Below, in pieces: positions 16,681 to 23,587 of a stretch of 23,872 nucleotides of DNA (the stretch's first letter is position 1; each line of letters begins with the position of its first letter). Both the position numbers and the translations under genes were made by a program. Source of the stretch: a virus; the IMG/VR virus record IMGVR_UViG_3300043446_001894, positions 1-23,872 of that record; one strand, given 5' to 3'. Below the pieces are notes generated by a model. It searched no databases, had not been told where the DNA came from, and saw only the letters and a list, made by a program, of their open reading frames with translations.

Positions 16681-16875
16681 ATGTCAGTACAAGATTGGTT
16701 TGGACTCACACTTACTGCTCTATCCATTCTAGCATTCTTAGTTGGAGGAGTCAAGTTTCTTGTCAAGCATTATCTTTCCGAACTCCGCCCAAATTCTGGC
16801 TCAAGTTTAAAAGACCAAGTTAATAGACTTGAAGAGCGTGTTAATCAAATTTACGATCATTTGCTAAATAAGTAA
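16681..16875 (+). CDS. Membrane protein with C-terminal coiled coil (holin candidate), 64 aa
   Basis: One membrane span at residues about 8-29 (LTLTALSILAFLVGGVKFLV), followed by a short linker (KHYLSELRPNSGSS) and a coiled coil (VNRLEERVNQIYDHL). Small proteins of this exact plan are widespread in actinophages next to tail genes and are often called putative holins; the role is unproven. It is first in the rightward late block, and a strong promoter on the opposite strand (16951-16979) points into it. Confidence 0.75.
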   Translation: MSVQDWFGLTLTALSILAFLVGGVKFLVKHYLSELRPNSGSSLKDQVNRLEERVNQIYDHLLNK

Positions 16876-16950
16876 TATCTATATATAATATATATAATAT
16901 ATAAATATATTTAACTATAGTATATATCTTTTATATTTATATATATTTAA

Positions 16951-16979
16951 AGTATACACTATGGTTTTAAGTTTGTCAA
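16951..16979 (-). promoter_or_regulatory. Strong leftward SigA promoter
   Basis: TTGACA (16979-16974), 17-bp spacer, TATACT (16956-16951). It points left, antisense to 16681-16875 and toward the DHH-like gene. It resembles the small-RNA promoter at 3790-3818. Confidence 0.7.
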
Positions 16980-17013
16980 GTTCAATACCCTCTGGTGTAA
17001 AAATAAAGAATTA

Positions 17014-17022
17014 TGTTATAAT
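17014..17022 (+). promoter_or_regulatory. Extended -10 leaderless promoter TGTTATAAT
   Basis: Ends 6 nt before the ATG at 17029. Confidence 0.7.
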
Positions 17023-17028
17023 CTTACT

Positions 17029-17415
17029 ATGTGTGGAACATCGTCAATTAACCAAGTTGGAGCAAATCCAGTAAATATTAAATGGAAGGTTGTTCGTGGT
17101 GATACCGCCACACTTAGAGTAGATTTTCTAGAAGATGACGAAGTTACAACCATTGATATAGATGATTGGACTTTTGCTGCCACTTCATATGATGCATCTG
17201 GAGATGTGCTTGACGAATTAGCCGTTGCAAAATATGACGGATATGTAATTATTACAGCAGCAGCCGAACTTACAAAATTTTGGGGACTTGGATATAAAAC
17301 TGTTGTTGCAGACCTACCCTTTGATCTAGAAATAACAACAGATGATGATGTTGTTTGGACTCCAATTATTGGAACTATTACAGTATATAGCGATATAACT
17401 CCAGGTGCGTTATGA
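17029..17415 (+). CDS. BppU-like N-terminal-domain virion protein, 128 aa, leaderless
   Basis: The core is VNIKWKVVRGDTATLRVDF near residues 15-33, then 'IDIDDWTFAATSYD' and a closing PIIGTITVYSDI. This is the beta-sandwich pattern of the small N-terminal domain of baseplate upper proteins (BppU type). Two paralogues follow at 18257 and 22936. Likely a tail or baseplate attachment protein onto which fibre proteins dock. Its stop overlaps the next ATG (ATGA). Confidence 0.75.
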   Translation: MCGTSSINQVGANPVNIKWKVVRGDTATLRVDFLEDDEVTTIDIDDWTFAATSYDASGDVLDELAVAKYDGYVIITAAAELTKFWGLGYKTVVADLPFDLEITTDDDVVWTPIIGTITVYSDITPGAL

Positions 17416-17501
17416 TAATTAAAATTACCGCACCAGCCGTCACACCAGCAAAAGTTGTAAAGATTGATGAAAAAATCTTTATAATTAAAACTGGTGAATA
17501 G
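17412..17501 (+). CDS. Micro-protein, 29 aa
   Basis: ATG at 17412 overlaps the stop of the BppU-like gene. The product is a Lys/Ile/Val-rich beta-like peptide (IIKITAPAVTPAKVVKIDEK). It bridges exactly to the next gene (2 nt gap). Weak evidence beyond position and coupling. Confidence 0.45.
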   Translation: MIIKITAPAVTPAKVVKIDEKIFIIKTGE

Positions 17502-17503
17502 TT

Positions 17504-18241
17504 GTGGTATCTCAAAAAGTTAATATTCCAGGAAAACCAAACCATAATAAATCTTATGCTGAGGCAGTAGAGTCTTTACAATTATCAGAAAATCCAATTC
17601 CACAATACATACCAGTTGCAGGTCCACAAGGCCCACAGGGACCTCAAGGAGCAAGAGGTACAGAGGGACCCAAAGGCGATAGAGGTGAAAAGGGAGAGAG
17701 GGGTTTAAAAGGCGATAAAGGCGATCCTGGAGAAAATGGTAAAGATGGAAAAGATGCAATACCACCATCTGGCCAAATGCCAGGTTGGGCATCCTACATT
17801 AATAAAGATAATACTTTAAATATTATTGGATTATCTAGGGGAAACGATGGTTGGTCTCAAATAACAATAGATAAAAGAAATTTATTAATAAATAAAGACT
17901 TTTTACCAAAAACATCTGTAGATCTTTGGAATGCAGAAACTCAAAGGTTAAATTTTAAAAGATTAAAGGTTGGTGCTAAAGTTGCTATTACCTATGATTT
18001 TACCGTAACAACATATAATAATAATACTGAACTTTGGATAAGAACAGTTTTTCCAGAGTCTAACATTTCTTATACTCAGTTTGTTGCAAACTTAAAATAT
18101 CAATATTCTTATGATTTTTCTGTAACTCAGCATCTGTATTTAACTACAGAAAAAATGACAATAGAATCCCCCACTGCAGAGGTAAGATCAGATTTTGATT
18201 CTGAGTTTTTAATTAAATCTATTACAGTCCATGTCTCTTAA
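17504..18241 (+). CDS. Collagen-like fibre protein, 245 aa
   Basis: The start is GTG 17504. Residues 40-84 are 15 unbroken Gly-X-Y triplets (GPQGPQGPQGARG ... GKDGKD), a collagen-like triple-helical shaft. Before it is a short N-terminal arm, probably for attachment. After it comes a beta-rich C-terminal domain of about 155 residues, likely trimeric and receptor-binding. Such proteins form phage side or tail fibres. It sits between two BppU-like adaptors. Confidence 0.85.
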   Translation: MVSQKVNIPGKPNHNKSYAEAVESLQLSENPIPQYIPVAGPQGPQGPQGARGTEGPKGDRGEKGERGLKGDKGDPGENGKDGKDAIPPSGQMPGWASYINKDNTLNIIGLSRGNDGWSQITIDKRNLLINKDFLPKTSVDLWNAETQRLNFKRLKVGAKVAITYDFTVTTYNNNTELWIRTVFPESNISYTQFVANLKYQYSYDFSVTQHLYLTTEKMTIESPTAEVRSDFDSEFLIKSITVHVS

Positions 18242-18244
18242 TGG

Positions 18245-18250
18245 TATAAT
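18245..18250 (+). promoter_or_regulatory. Extended -10 (TGGTATAAT) leaderless promoter
   Basis: TATAAT with TGG in front, 6 nt before the ATG at 18257. It lies just after the collagen-like gene stop. Confidence 0.65.
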
Positions 18251-18256
18251 AAAGTC

Positions 18257-18658
18257 ATGGCATTTCCAGGTACATATAACTTTGATTACTATCGTGGTGA
18301 CACATTTAGATTTGTAGTTTCTCCAAAAGATTCTAATGGAAACGCATTAGACTTATCATCATACTTAGACGAAGAAGATGGAAGAGATGCAATTTTTACA
18401 ATTGCTGATGCTAGAGGAACCTCTGCAATATCTACATATTCTTCAATTGTTGAACTAGAAGGAAACTTTCCTTTATCAGCAACTATTGATGTTGAAAATA
18501 GTACAATCACTTGTACGATTAAACCAGATGGTGGTAGATATTTAGAAGGAGGATCTACGTACTATTATGATGTTGAAATTTATAATGGCGCAGATCTTCG
18601 CTACACATTGTTAACTGGAACAATAACTGTAGAAGACGATGTTACTGGAGCAGAATAA
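18257..18658 (+). CDS. BppU-like N-terminal-domain virion protein, 133 aa, leaderless
   Basis: It opens MAFPGTYNFDYYRGDTFRFVV with the shared (R/K)GDT motif, then 'GNALDLSSY' and a final YTLLTGTITVEDD. This is the same beta-sandwich plan as 17029 and 22936. Its TAA overlaps the ATG of the next gene (TAATG). Confidence 0.75.
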   Translation: MAFPGTYNFDYYRGDTFRFVVSPKDSNGNALDLSSYLDEEDGRDAIFTIADARGTSAISTYSSIVELEGNFPLSATIDVENSTITCTIKPDGGRYLEGGSTYYYDVEIYNGADLRYTLLTGTITVEDDVTGAE

Positions 18659-19206
18659 TGCCAGAGGTTGTTGTAATTGATCCAGAATTATCAGTATATG
18701 GTCCAGCAGAATCTATAACTGTTTCTGTAGACATTGGCCAGACTGGAACAAGAGGAAGCAAACAATTTGTTGGAACAGGAACTCCAGGTCCATTAACAAT
18801 TGTAGAAACTCCAATTGCAAACGATATGTATTTAGATGTTTCAACATCAGAACTTTATCAGTATATTGATGGAAGTTGGACAATTGTTGGAAAGTTTGCA
18901 CCATTAACGTATAATGTAAATGAAACAGTTACATTTATTTCTGGAACTGCAAATTTTACTTATGATATAAATGATATGTTTGGAATTACAGAAACAAACG
19001 GTAGTTTTGTTGTACATCACAATATTATAGGAACAACAAATGTTATATCATCTATAATTACACAACCAACTTTAACAACTACTGAGTTAGATTTTTCAAT
19101 TAAGGCAAAATCTTTTAACGGAACATTATGGTCAGATCTTTCTGGAGACTACGATGTAATGCTTTCTATCAGCATAGGCGAAGACAACACCTCTTCTGCC
19201 TCATAG
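18658..19206 (+). CDS. Tail-associated structural protein, 182 aa
   Basis: It begins MPEVVVIDPELSVYGPAESITVSVDIGQTGTRGSKQF; the 'GTRGS-x-x-F-x-G-x-G-x-P' segment is found in actinophage minor tail proteins. It then has an ELYQYIDGSWTIVGK motif typical of fibre N-domains, and a beta-rich C-terminal half. It is coupled to the BppU-like gene upstream, suggesting a joint adaptor-fibre unit. Confidence 0.7.
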   Translation: MPEVVVIDPELSVYGPAESITVSVDIGQTGTRGSKQFVGTGTPGPLTIVETPIANDMYLDVSTSELYQYIDGSWTIVGKFAPLTYNVNETVTFISGTANFTYDINDMFGITETNGSFVVHHNIIGTTNVISSIITQPTLTTTELDFSIKAKSFNGTLWSDLSGDYDVMLSISIGEDNTSSAS

Positions 19207-19217
19207 AATAACTATGT

Positions 19218-19223
19218 TATAAT
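19218..19223 (+). promoter_or_regulatory. Extended -10 (TGTTATAAT) near-leaderless promoter
   Basis: The hexamer is 9 nt before the ATG at 19233, slightly longer than the 6 nt elsewhere. Confidence 0.6.
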
Positions 19224-19232
19224 ATTTGTATT

Positions 19233-20009
19233 ATGGCAGCCACAAATATAGGAAGTTCTAAGTATCCCCTAGCAAAAATTCCAGCAATGGCAGATCCAGC
19301 CGATATTCAGGTTGCACTTAAATACTATCATTGGGGTCAAGAAGCAGAGCCAGAAGGAACGGCAACAGCAGGTATTGCAAAATATTTAGATGATATTGAT
19401 ACAAGAATTGATGGCATTGATACAAGTTTAGAAGGTGTTGTTCTAGAATCAGTTATAGATGCTAAAGGCGATTTATTAGTTGGAACTGCAAACGATACAG
19501 TTGATAGACTTGCTGTTGGTAGTGATGGATATTTTCTAAAGGCTAATTCTGCAGCAACTAAAGGTGTTGAATGGTCAGCATTAACATCTGCATCTACATC
19601 TGCTTCAGGCATAGTTCAACTTAACGACACTGGAACAAGCACATCAACAACACAGGCTGCAACTGCAAACTCAGTAAGGGTATTAAAACAAACAGTTGAT
19701 GCATCTGCTAAAACAGCAGACTATACAGTAGCAGCAACTGATGCAGGTAAAATAATTTTAATGAATGTTAGTTCTGGAACCTCTATTATAACAATTCCAG
19801 TAAATCCATCTGCACCAAATGATTTTCCAGACTATACAAGAATAGATATTATTCAAACTGGATCAGTTCAAACTTCAGTTGCTGCAGCAGTTGGAGTTAC
19901 ACTAAATAGTAGAAATAGTCATAAAAAACTTTCAGGACAGTATTCTGCTGCAACAATAATTAAAACGGGTGCTAACGAGTGGGTTTTAATTGGCGATTTG
20001 ACAATTTAG
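19233..20009 (+). CDS. Tail fibre protein, 258 aa
   Basis: The centre contains DAKGDLLVGTANDTVDRLAVGSDGYFL (about residues 77-103), a widespread phage fibre motif. Then SASGIVQLNDTGTSTSTTQAAT (about 124-144) matches the 'phage tail fibre repeat' type (GIVQLND ... STTxAAT). N- and C-terminal parts are beta-rich. Likely a trimeric tail or side fibre. Composition (Ala, Thr, Ser) is typical. Confidence 0.85.
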   Translation: MAATNIGSSKYPLAKIPAMADPADIQVALKYYHWGQEAEPEGTATAGIAKYLDDIDTRIDGIDTSLEGVVLESVIDAKGDLLVGTANDTVDRLAVGSDGYFLKANSAATKGVEWSALTSASTSASGIVQLNDTGTSTSTTQAATANSVRVLKQTVDASAKTADYTVAATDAGKIILMNVSSGTSIITIPVNPSAPNDFPDYTRIDIIQTGSVQTSVAAAVGVTLNSRNSHKKLSGQYSAATIIKTGANEWVLIGDLTI

Positions 20010-20018
20010 GAGTTGTAA

Positions 20019-20954
20019 ATGTTTATACCATTAGGAACATTAGGAAACGTATTTACAACTATTATAGATACATTCGATCGTTCATCATTAGGAACAACAA
20101 CTACTACTGGTCATAAATTAACACAACTAAGACAGTCGTGGTCAATTCAATCCTCAAACTATGTTATATCTTCAGCAGCAGCAAATACATATCCATTATT
20201 AACTGTAGATGTAGAACAAACTGATCAAGTATCTGGAACCTATACTAGCAGATATTTAGGAAATGGTCCAGCATTTTGGGTAACAGATGCAAATAACTGG
20301 TGGGCAGCAATTAGTAATATGAGAGTTGCATTAGATAGAAATCCATATTCTTGTAATTGTTATTCATATTGTAGCAGTTATACTTGTGCATGTGGCAATG
20401 GTCGGGCAGACACAATGAATTGTTGTTGTTCTTATTCGACAACATATAGTTGTGGAAGTGGTTTTGTTGTTGGAAGTGGATGCTATCAATATACTGGGGA
20501 TGGATTTTTAGAATATCTTGGTCCAGCAACAGCATCAACTACATGTACTGGAGGATTTACTTGTGCATGTGGAAATGCAATAGCAGATAGCATGAGTTGT
20601 TGTTGTTCTGCAACAGCATGTAATACTTGTTATCAAGACTATAGTTATTATACAGAAATTAAAGTTTTACAATGTGTTGCAGGCACTGTTTCAACATACT
20701 CTACAGATATTATAGTAAATGCAACAAGTTATAATATAGATAATGTACCAAATTATATATCTGTTGTAACAAGAAATAATCAAATTACAATAAGACCATT
20801 TAATAATAGTAATGTTTTAATGGGTAGTGCTATTGTAAAAAATATATCTAATCCGACTAAAGGAAATTATGCTGGAATAGCATATGGTGGCAGTGAATAT
20901 AATCCAAACGGAGCACTTTCTTTATACTATAGTGCTGGAAGACCAACTTCTTAG
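20019..20954 (+). CDS. LamG-like virion protein with Cys-rich insertion, 311 aa
   Basis: The N-terminus (DTFDRSSLG ... WSIQSSNYVIS ... FWVTDANNWWAAISN) follows the pattern of concanavalin/LamG-like beta-sandwich domains in phage proteins. It closes at the C-terminus with NYAGIAYGGSEYN. Between them, residues about 112-204 hold 18 Cys, including two copies of a 17-residue unit starting at 121 and 180 (TCACGN-x-x-A-D-x-M-x-CCC). Disulfide- or metal-stabilised surface loops are likely. Ribosome site TTAGGAGT before ATG 20019. Confidence 0.75.
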   Translation: MFIPLGTLGNVFTTIIDTFDRSSLGTTTTTGHKLTQLRQSWSIQSSNYVISSAAANTYPLLTVDVEQTDQVSGTYTSRYLGNGPAFWVTDANNWWAAISNMRVALDRNPYSCNCYSYCSSYTCACGNGRADTMNCCCSYSTTYSCGSGFVVGSGCYQYTGDGFLEYLGPATASTTCTGGFTCACGNAIADSMSCCCSATACNTCYQDYSYYTEIKVLQCVAGTVSTYSTDIIVNATSYNIDNVPNYISVVTRNNQITIRPFNNSNVLMGSAIVKNISNPTKGNYAGIAYGGSEYNPNGALSLYYSAGRPTS

Positions 20955-20979
20955 TGTATAATATATTTAAGGAGATAAA

Positions 20980-21276
20980 ATGAGCGAATTGCCACCAGAT
21001 ATAAATAAAGAGATTTTGTTATCAGAGCCACCACTTCCAACAGAAGATCCAGAAAGACTTAATATTGCTACATCAAAAATTCGTGAAGGATTAAACGCAA
21101 TTGCTTTAGTTATAGACAATCAAGTAGTAGAAATTATGAACGTTCAGCAAAGAACAGCAGCAATTTTATTAAGTGATCCAACTATTGTTGATCTAACAGA
21201 CTATATTAAGCCAAATGGAAAACTAGATGTTGTTATTGGGATGACATATAATGAATCAAATAGAAAATTTAAATAA
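20980..21276 (+). CDS. Conserved-type phage hypothetical, 98 aa
   Basis: A good AAGGAGAT site and a TATAAT lie upstream. The acidic Pro-rich N-terminus (PPDINKEILLSEPPLPTEDPERLN) is followed by IALVIDNQVVEIMNVQQRTAAILLSDPTIVDLT. This 'IDNxVV ... RTAAILLSxPTIVDLT' plan is common in freshwater and marine phages. Function unknown, usually beside structural genes. Confidence 0.7.
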   Translation: MSELPPDINKEILLSEPPLPTEDPERLNIATSKIREGLNAIALVIDNQVVEIMNVQQRTAAILLSDPTIVDLTDYIKPNGKLDVVIGMTYNESNRKFK

Positions 21277-21505
21277 TAAAAAAGCAAGACCTTGGGATCT
21301 ATTTAATAAAAATATTGAAAAGGTTAACACTGATATTGCTAATCAAAGATTTGAAATTTGTAAAGCATGTCCAGAACTAATTAAACTTACATCACAGTGC
21401 AAAAAATGTGGATGTTTTATGGAAGCAAAAACAAAACTTCCACATGCCGAATGCCCTATTGGAAAATGGGATAAGGTTATAATTTCATTAAATGAGGAAC
21501 TATAG
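21251..21505 (+). CDS. Zinc protein (CxxC ... CxxCGC ... CPxGKW), 84 aa
   Basis: ATG at 21251 lies inside the end of the previous gene. Motifs: RFEICKACPELIKL, CKKCGCFMEAK, then CPIGKWDK. Paralogue of 15716-15877 with the same order and spacing. Probable small zinc-binding adaptor coupled to the oxygenase downstream, which starts at the next stop junction. Confidence 0.75.
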   Translation: MNQIENLNNKKARPWDLFNKNIEKVNTDIANQRFEICKACPELIKLTSQCKKCGCFMEAKTKLPHAECPIGKWDKVIISLNEEL

Positions 21506-22281
21506 TGACTAAATATTTTCATTGCGATGGCAAATCTAGGGTATATGAAAACTTTTTAACAGAAGAAGAGTGCGTTGAACTGTATAACTTTATGCATAAT
21601 TTTCCTTATGATGAACTGCAAGATTATAAAATAGCAAGATATTTTAATAAAAGACAAATTAGTAGACTTCAAATGAAAGAGCAGCCAGGTTTTGAAAATG
21701 TTATGGATCAAATTCAACCAACATTAGATAAAATTACAGAAAAATTAAAAAATATTTTAAACAAAGATGATCATGAAGATCAATGGAATGTTGGCGAATA
21801 TGTTTTAATGAGAGTTTTTAAAGATGGAATCCCTGAAGATTATAATATTAAGAATGAAGGAATGTTTATTCATGTAGACAACCATGATTGGATGGAGGGA
21901 AAAGTTTTTTGGGGAGTGGTTTTATATTTAAATGAAGATTATGATGGAGGAGAATTATTTTATCCAGAATATAATTATGAATATAAACCAAAAAGAAAAG
22001 ATTTAGTAATGCATGTTGGAGATATTTTACATGGAGTTAAAGAAGTTGTTTCTGGAGTTAGATATGCAGTTACTGTTTTGGTTAGAATTAAAGGAAAATA
22101 TAATGAAAATCCTCTTCCATTTAAAGAAGATGATACTGATGGAAGATATATTTATCCGCAAGGATATTGGGGTAAAAGAATGCCAGACGATCCAATTCAA
22201 GGAGATATAAAAGTTCCTAGATCTGATGGAACATTTGCTGCATATAATGCAAATCCAACATTATATGTACCAAAGGCTTAG
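21505..22281 (+). CDS. 2OG-Fe(II) oxygenase (prolyl-4-hydroxylase-like), 258 aa
   Basis: Start is GTG 21505 at the end of the zinc gene. The double-stranded beta-helix signature is present: H123-V-D125 (FIHVDNHDW), YLNEDYDGGELFYP near 141-154, H176 (DILHGVKEV) and R186 (SGVRYAV). These are the Fe(II) ligands HxD...H and the 2-oxoglutarate-binding Arg. Phages of aquatic bacteria often carry such enzymes; the substrate (protein, nucleic acid or glycan) cannot be inferred. The stop overlaps that of the convergent lysin gene. Confidence 0.9.
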   Translation: MTKYFHCDGKSRVYENFLTEEECVELYNFMHNFPYDELQDYKIARYFNKRQISRLQMKEQPGFENVMDQIQPTLDKITEKLKNILNKDDHEDQWNVGEYVLMRVFKDGIPEDYNIKNEGMFIHVDNHDWMEGKVFWGVVLYLNEDYDGGELFYPEYNYEYKPKRKDLVMHVGDILHGVKEVVSGVRYAVTVLVRIKGKYNENPLPFKEDDTDGRYIYPQGYWGKRMPDDPIQGDIKVPRSDGTFAAYNANPTLYVPKA

Positions 22282-22814
22282 TATCTTTCCATCCACTCTT
22301 TAGTTTTCCAGGTAATGCCCTTCCAGGCTGACCAGTCTTTTCCACCATCGCTCATATGATAAGCAATCTCTGCATTTAGAACAGGATCAAATAAGTCTTC
22401 ATTAGAGTCTAGATTAAACTTTTCTCTTCTTTCTTTACCCATTTCTCCAAGCATGTTTATTTGAAATAGGCCATAAGAGTTGTCTCCAGTTTTTCTATTA
22501 GGATTCCAAGAATTAGGGGTTCCCATAGATTCTTTCATTACCGTTGCCCAAGCAACTTTAAGGGAGTACCCTTCAAAACCTACAGCCTTTAATATCTTGA
22601 TTAACTCATCTTTTTCAAGAGGTGTTCCATATTTATATTTTTTGGTAGTTTTATTATTTTCTTCCTTAGAAACGGAAAAAACCGCTTTCGCGGTCAGATC
22701 TGCGTCATAGACGGAATTGTAATTTAAATTATTTTCAGCATTAGCAGCCGAATTAGCAAAAAATGCTATCGCTGCCACTCCTGAGAGTACGCCAATCATT
22801 GCCGATTTATTCAT
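22278..22814 (-). CDS. Secreted SLT-type muralytic enzyme (endolysin candidate), 178 aa
   Basis: The start is set at ATG 22814, with AAGGAGGAAACGATC before it; an in-frame ATG at 22838 lies upstream of the ribosome site. A signal peptide is clear: MNKSAMIGVLSGVAAIAFFANSA followed by ANA before E27. The SLT/lysozyme-like domain has TVMKES (catalytic Glu about residue 95), NSYGLFQINM (about 112-121) and NAEIAYHM. It should cleave peptidoglycan after export. It is the only leftward gene in the structural block, with its own promoter and a leader hairpin. Confidence 0.85.
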   Translation of the reverse strand: MNKSAMIGVLSGVAAIAFFANSAANAENNLNYNSVYDADLTAKAVFSVSKEENNKTTKKYKYGTPLEKDELIKILKAVGFEGYSLKVAWATVMKESMGTPNSWNPNRKTGDNSYGLFQINMLGEMGKERREKFNLDSNEDLFDPVLNAEIAYHMSDGGKDWSAWKGITWKTKEWMERY

Positions 22815-22838
22815 GATCGTTTCCTCCTTAGAAAACAA

Positions 22839-22860
22839 AACACCATTTTTTGATGGTGTT
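22839..22860 (-). terminator. Leader hairpin before the lysin gene (attenuator candidate)
   Basis: AACACCAT/ATGGTGTT (8 bp, 6-nt loop), followed on the minus strand by TTGTTTT, between the promoter and the Shine-Dalgarno of the lysin. It could end most transcripts early. Confidence 0.5.
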
Positions 22861-22867
22861 ACTCACC

Positions 22868-22897
22868 AGTATAGCATGAAATTTTATTTTTTGTCAA
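22868..22897 (-). promoter_or_regulatory. SigA-like promoter of the lysin gene
   Basis: TTGACA (22897-22892), 18-bp spacer, TATACT (22873-22868), reading leftward. Confidence 0.7.
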
Positions 22898-22920
22898 GTT
22901 TTAACGTTTTTACGTTATTG

Positions 22921-22929
22921 TGTTATAAT
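22921..22929 (+). promoter_or_regulatory. Extended -10 leaderless promoter TGTTATAAT
   Basis: TGTTATAAT ends 6 nt before the ATG at 22936. It is divergent from the lysin promoter, 25 bp away. Confidence 0.7.
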
Positions 22930-22935
22930 TCTATT

Positions 22936-23337
22936 ATGGCAAATTATAGAGGTGCTGGTCAATCTGTTTATGATATTGGTGATGCTCCACCTCTAGTAAA
23001 ATGGACAATTGTAAAAGGCGACACAGTAGCATTTAGAGTATATGTTACAGATGATGCTAAAAATCCATTAGTTATTGCAGATTGGGATATTTCTGCAGAA
23101 TTTAGAAGACCAGATACTGCAAATAATTTTGATCAAGATAGTGCTGGCACAGTATTTACTTTAACCCCTGCTCCAGACGGGGATGACGGAGATGGAGAAT
23201 TTACAGTAAAATTAACATCTAATCAATCAAATCAACTTAGAACTGGAGATGTTTTCGATATTGAACTATCTGATGCAACAAGAGTTTGGACTGTTGCAAG
23301 AGGACAAATGGTAGTTCTTGAAGACGTAACAGATTAA
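22936..23337 (+). CDS. BppU-like N-terminal-domain virion protein, 133 aa, leaderless
   Basis: The start is ATG 22936, 6 nt after TATAAT; a longer reading from 22813 would cross both promoters. It opens MANYRGAGQSVYDIGD, followed by VKWTIVKGDTVAFRVYV, the shared (R/K)GDT motif, and ends with RGQMVVLEDVTD. Third member of the family with 17029 and 18257. Its stop overlaps the next ATG (TAATG). Confidence 0.75.
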   Translation: MANYRGAGQSVYDIGDAPPLVKWTIVKGDTVAFRVYVTDDAKNPLVIADWDISAEFRRPDTANNFDQDSAGTVFTLTPAPDGDDGDGEFTVKLTSNQSNQLRTGDVFDIELSDATRVWTVARGQMVVLEDVTD

Positions 23338-23564
23338 TGGCATCTGTATCAATACAAGAAAAAACAAGGTTTAATAATTTAAATATTAATATTAAAGATT
23401 TTGCAACATCATCAATTGAAGAAAAGGTTCAAAAAAGAGTAACAATAAATGAACTTTTACCTTTTAGAATAAGAATAACTGATATAGATCTTATTGGGTT
23501 TGGAACTAACAACGTTCCACCAATTCCATTGCAGATAATTGGCTTAAGTAACTACATTTTATAA
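23337..23564 (+). CDS. Hypothetical structural-region protein, 75 aa
   Basis: ATG at 23337 is coupled to the BppU-like gene. It has a Lys/Asn-rich N-terminal half and a hydrophobic C-terminal half (FRIRITDIDLIGFGTNNVPPIP). No motif is recognised; by position likely a tail component or chaperone. Confidence 0.65.
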   Translation: MASVSIQEKTRFNNLNINIKDFATSSIEEKVQKRVTINELLPFRIRITDIDLIGFGTNNVPPIPLQIIGLSNYIL

Positions 23565-23572
23565 AATAATTA

Positions 23573-23581
23573 TGTTATAAT
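23573..23581 (+). promoter_or_regulatory. Extended -10 leaderless promoter TGTTATAAT
   Basis: The hexamer ends 6 nt before the ATG at 23588. Confidence 0.7.
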
Positions 23582-23587
23582 ATTGTC

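Larger units (their letters stand above)
16876..17028. other. Extremely AT-rich spacer with opposing promoters
   Basis: Alternating TA runs over 16880-16950, then a strong leftward promoter (16951-16979) and the extended -10 of the rightward gene at 17029. No ORF. Confidence 0.5.

Noticed and set aside
16876-16950. Alternating TA tract as a possible tandem repeat or cruciform element
   Set aside because: Sequence is only low-complexity AT; no unit of fixed length could be defined.
17520-17792. Leftward ORF of 90 codons opposite the collagen-like gene
   Set aside because: It is the complement of Gly-X-Y codons (Leu/Pro-rich) and shows no start signals.
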